Origin: Chloroflexia bacterium
GTDB taxonomy: Bacteria > Chloroflexota > Chloroflexia > Thermomicrobiales > JALYUS01
Direction of reading: 5' to 3'
Length of the DNA stretch: 14,194 nucleotides
Assembly (NCBI GenBank): GCA_025924435.1
Contig: JAICIL010000087.1
Coordinates: 1-14,194, forward strand
Shown here: in pieces, positions 13,340-14,194 of the stretch
Position numbering within the stretch: the first letter of the stretch is position 1
Layout: each line of letters opens with the position of its first letter
Made by a program: the position numbers and the translations under genes
Notes under the pieces: model-generated
Databases searched by the model: none
What the model was told of the DNA's origin: nothing
Seen by the model: the letters and a program-made list of their open reading frames with translations, nothing else

Positions 13340-13921
13340 ATGCAGCGCGCCGATGAGACGCCGACCATCGTCCTGATCGGGCCGGTCCGCGCGGGCAAGA
13401 GCACCGTCGGGGCCATGCTCGCCGCCCGCCTCGATGTTCCGCTCCACCAGCTCGATGCGATGCGGGACGAGTACTACCACGAGATCGGCTACGACGACGC
13501 GTACGCACAGCGGCTGCGCGACGAGCGGGGGTGGGAGGCGCGCTACCGCTACTGGAAGCCGTTCGAGGTGCACGCCGTCGAGCGCTTCCTCTCCGAGCAC
13601 CCGACCGGCGTGCTCGACTTCGGCGCGGGACACTCGGTGCAGGAGGAGCCTGCGCTCTTCGGGCGGGTGCGACGGGCGCTGGCACCGTACCGCAACGTAG
13701 TGCTGCTCCTGCCATCCCCCAACCCGGAGGAGTCGGTGCGCATCCTCAAGGAGCGGTATGGTGGACTGGTGAGCAACGGTGTGGACTTCGACCGGCACTT
13801 CGTCACGCATCATTCCAACCATGATCTCGCGACGCTGGTGGTGTACACGAAGGGAAAGACGCCCGAGGAGACGTGCGCGGAGATTCTGCAGCGGATCGGC
13901 GACCACCTCCATGGCGGATGA
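13340..13921 (+). CDS. P-loop kinase (shikimate/adenylate kinase-like), passenger of IS5-type shell
   Basis: A 193-residue soluble nucleotide-binding protein. Walker A GPVRAGKST is at residues 14-22, preceded by the strand TIVLI. VPLHQLDAMRDEYYHEIGYD follows, then VLDFGAGHSVQEEPALFGRV (about 91-110), YRNVVLLLPSPNPEESVRIL (a strand with the adenine/LID-side region) and a C-terminal helix. The arrangement is that of small NMP/shikimate-type kinases; the substrate cannot be told, and annotations such as shikimate kinase would be guesses. ATG 13340 has GGAG 5 nt upstream and begins just before the Walker strand; the frame is open from 13259 but without support. It lies wholly inside the IS5 ends, in the direction of the lost transposase, 33 bp before its C-terminal remnant. 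There is no sign of decay, which suggests it is or was recently functional. Confidence 0.88.
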   Translation: MQRADETPTIVLIGPVRAGKSTVGAMLAARLDVPLHQLDAMRDEYYHEIGYDDAYAQRLRDERGWEARYRYWKPFEVHAVERFLSEHPTGVLDFGAGHSVQEEPALFGRVRRALAPYRNVVLLLPSPNPEESVRILKERYGGLVSNGVDFDRHFVTHHSNHDLATLVVYTKGKTPEETCAEILQRIGDHLHGG

Positions 13922-13953
13922 TCGGAGCGTGCCCGTTTACCACATTGCCGAGA

Positions 13954-14034
13954 CGGAAGGTGCAAACGAGCGAGACACTGCTCGAGGCGGCGATGCTCCG
14001 CCTGCTCCTACGACGGCTCGCGAGTGCCACATGA
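13954..14034 (+). pseudogene. IS5-family transposase, C-terminal fragment
   Basis: In the frame ending at TGA 14032-14034 the sequence reads RRKVQTSETLLEAAMLRLLL and then RRLASAT. This matches the usual end of IS5-family transposases (TSExxIYxAMIRLMLRRLA). It lacks any start and follows the kinase stop by about 33 bp. Same orientation as the N-terminal fragment, so both belong to one original gene. Confidence 0.75.
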
Positions 14035-14055
14035 CTATTCGAAAACACGCTCTAG

Positions 14056-14194
14056 ATGTTCCGACAATGAATAACCCCTGAGCGCATCGCCGGTTCGTAC
14101 GTGTGCATGGCCGTACGCTCCCTCAAGGATTGCCTGGCAGATACCATAGATGGAGAAGCCCATGCCAGCCGGGCAGGGCGCACGGCTGTGCGCC
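14056..14194. other. Right flank of the element
   Basis: No gene is recognised in this short flank. A perfect 7-bp stem GGCGCAC/GTGCGCC with loop GGCT closes the window (14177-14194), and CGTACG occurs twice near 14097 and 14112. Confidence 0.5.

Larger units (their letters stand above)
13003..14052 (+). mobile_element. IS5-type element with transposase core replaced by a kinase gene
   Basis: Ten-bp perfect terminal inverted repeats, GAGCGTGTTT (13003-13012) and AAACACGCTC (14043-14052), are bordered on both sides by TAG (13000-13002, 14053-14055), a 3-bp TNA duplication as made by IS5-family subgroups. The transposase start is 50 bp from the left end and its stop 18 bp from the right end, which is normal spacing for an IS. 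Only the two ends of the transposase gene remain (13053-13150 and 13954-14034). The interior carries a complete P-loop kinase gene. It cannot move itself, but related transposase could recognise its ends. Confidence 0.75.

Noticed and set aside
13053..14034. Programmed frameshift producing a full IS5 transposase
   Set aside because: The two fragments are separated by about 800 bp holding a different, complete gene; no DDE core exists in any frame.

Overview
The window is GC-rich bacterial chromosomal DNA, probably from a member of the Chloroflexota, possibly Thermomicrobia-like. This assignment is inference. It rests on the mix of a DUF1800/DUF1501 pair, two luciferase-like F420-type oxidoreductases, a WYL regulator, a relic of a surface-protein motif I associate with Chloroflexota, and many short GC-rich palindromic and heptamer repeats. 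No rRNA, tRNA or CRISPR array is visible.

Layout. Positions 1-3226 (minus strand) hold a tight four-gene cluster for sugar or cell-surface chemistry. In transcription order these are a family 2 glycosyltransferase, a DUF2064/TIGR04282-type transferase, an extended SDR sugar-nucleotide epimerase/dehydratase, and a SAM methyltransferase that runs off the left edge. The last two junctions overlap (TGATG and ATGA), so translation is probably coupled. Positions 3559-6299 (plus) carry the DUF1800-DUF1501 pair, in which the DUF1501 protein has a Tat signal, followed by a terminator. Positions 6306-8416 carry a WYL-domain repressor diverging from an LLM-class oxidoreductase. Positions 8417-9115 are a graveyard of hairpins, repeats and gene fragments. 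Positions 9116-10491 (minus) hold a broken DUF4258 gene, an intact DUF2283 gene and a UbiE-type methyltransferase. Positions 10612-12732 (minus) hold an S9-type peptidase and a second LLM-class oxidoreductase with its own promoter and terminator.

The most unusual part is the right end. A 90-bp palindromic element flanked by TA (12910-12999) abuts a 1050-bp element (13003-14052). The larger element has 10-bp perfect terminal inverted repeats and a TAG target duplication, the ends of an IS5-type insertion sequence. Only the first roughly 30 codons and last roughly 25 codons of the transposase remain. The transposase core is missing and an intact P-loop (shikimate/adenylate kinase-like) gene sits in its place. 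It looks like a non-autonomous insertion cassette carrying a kinase.

A second unusual point is at 378-493. A 29-bp inverted array of the heptamer GGACTGA lies in frame inside the N-terminus of the left-edge methyltransferase. The only base that differs between its two arms is the one that turns an in-frame TGA stop into TCA.
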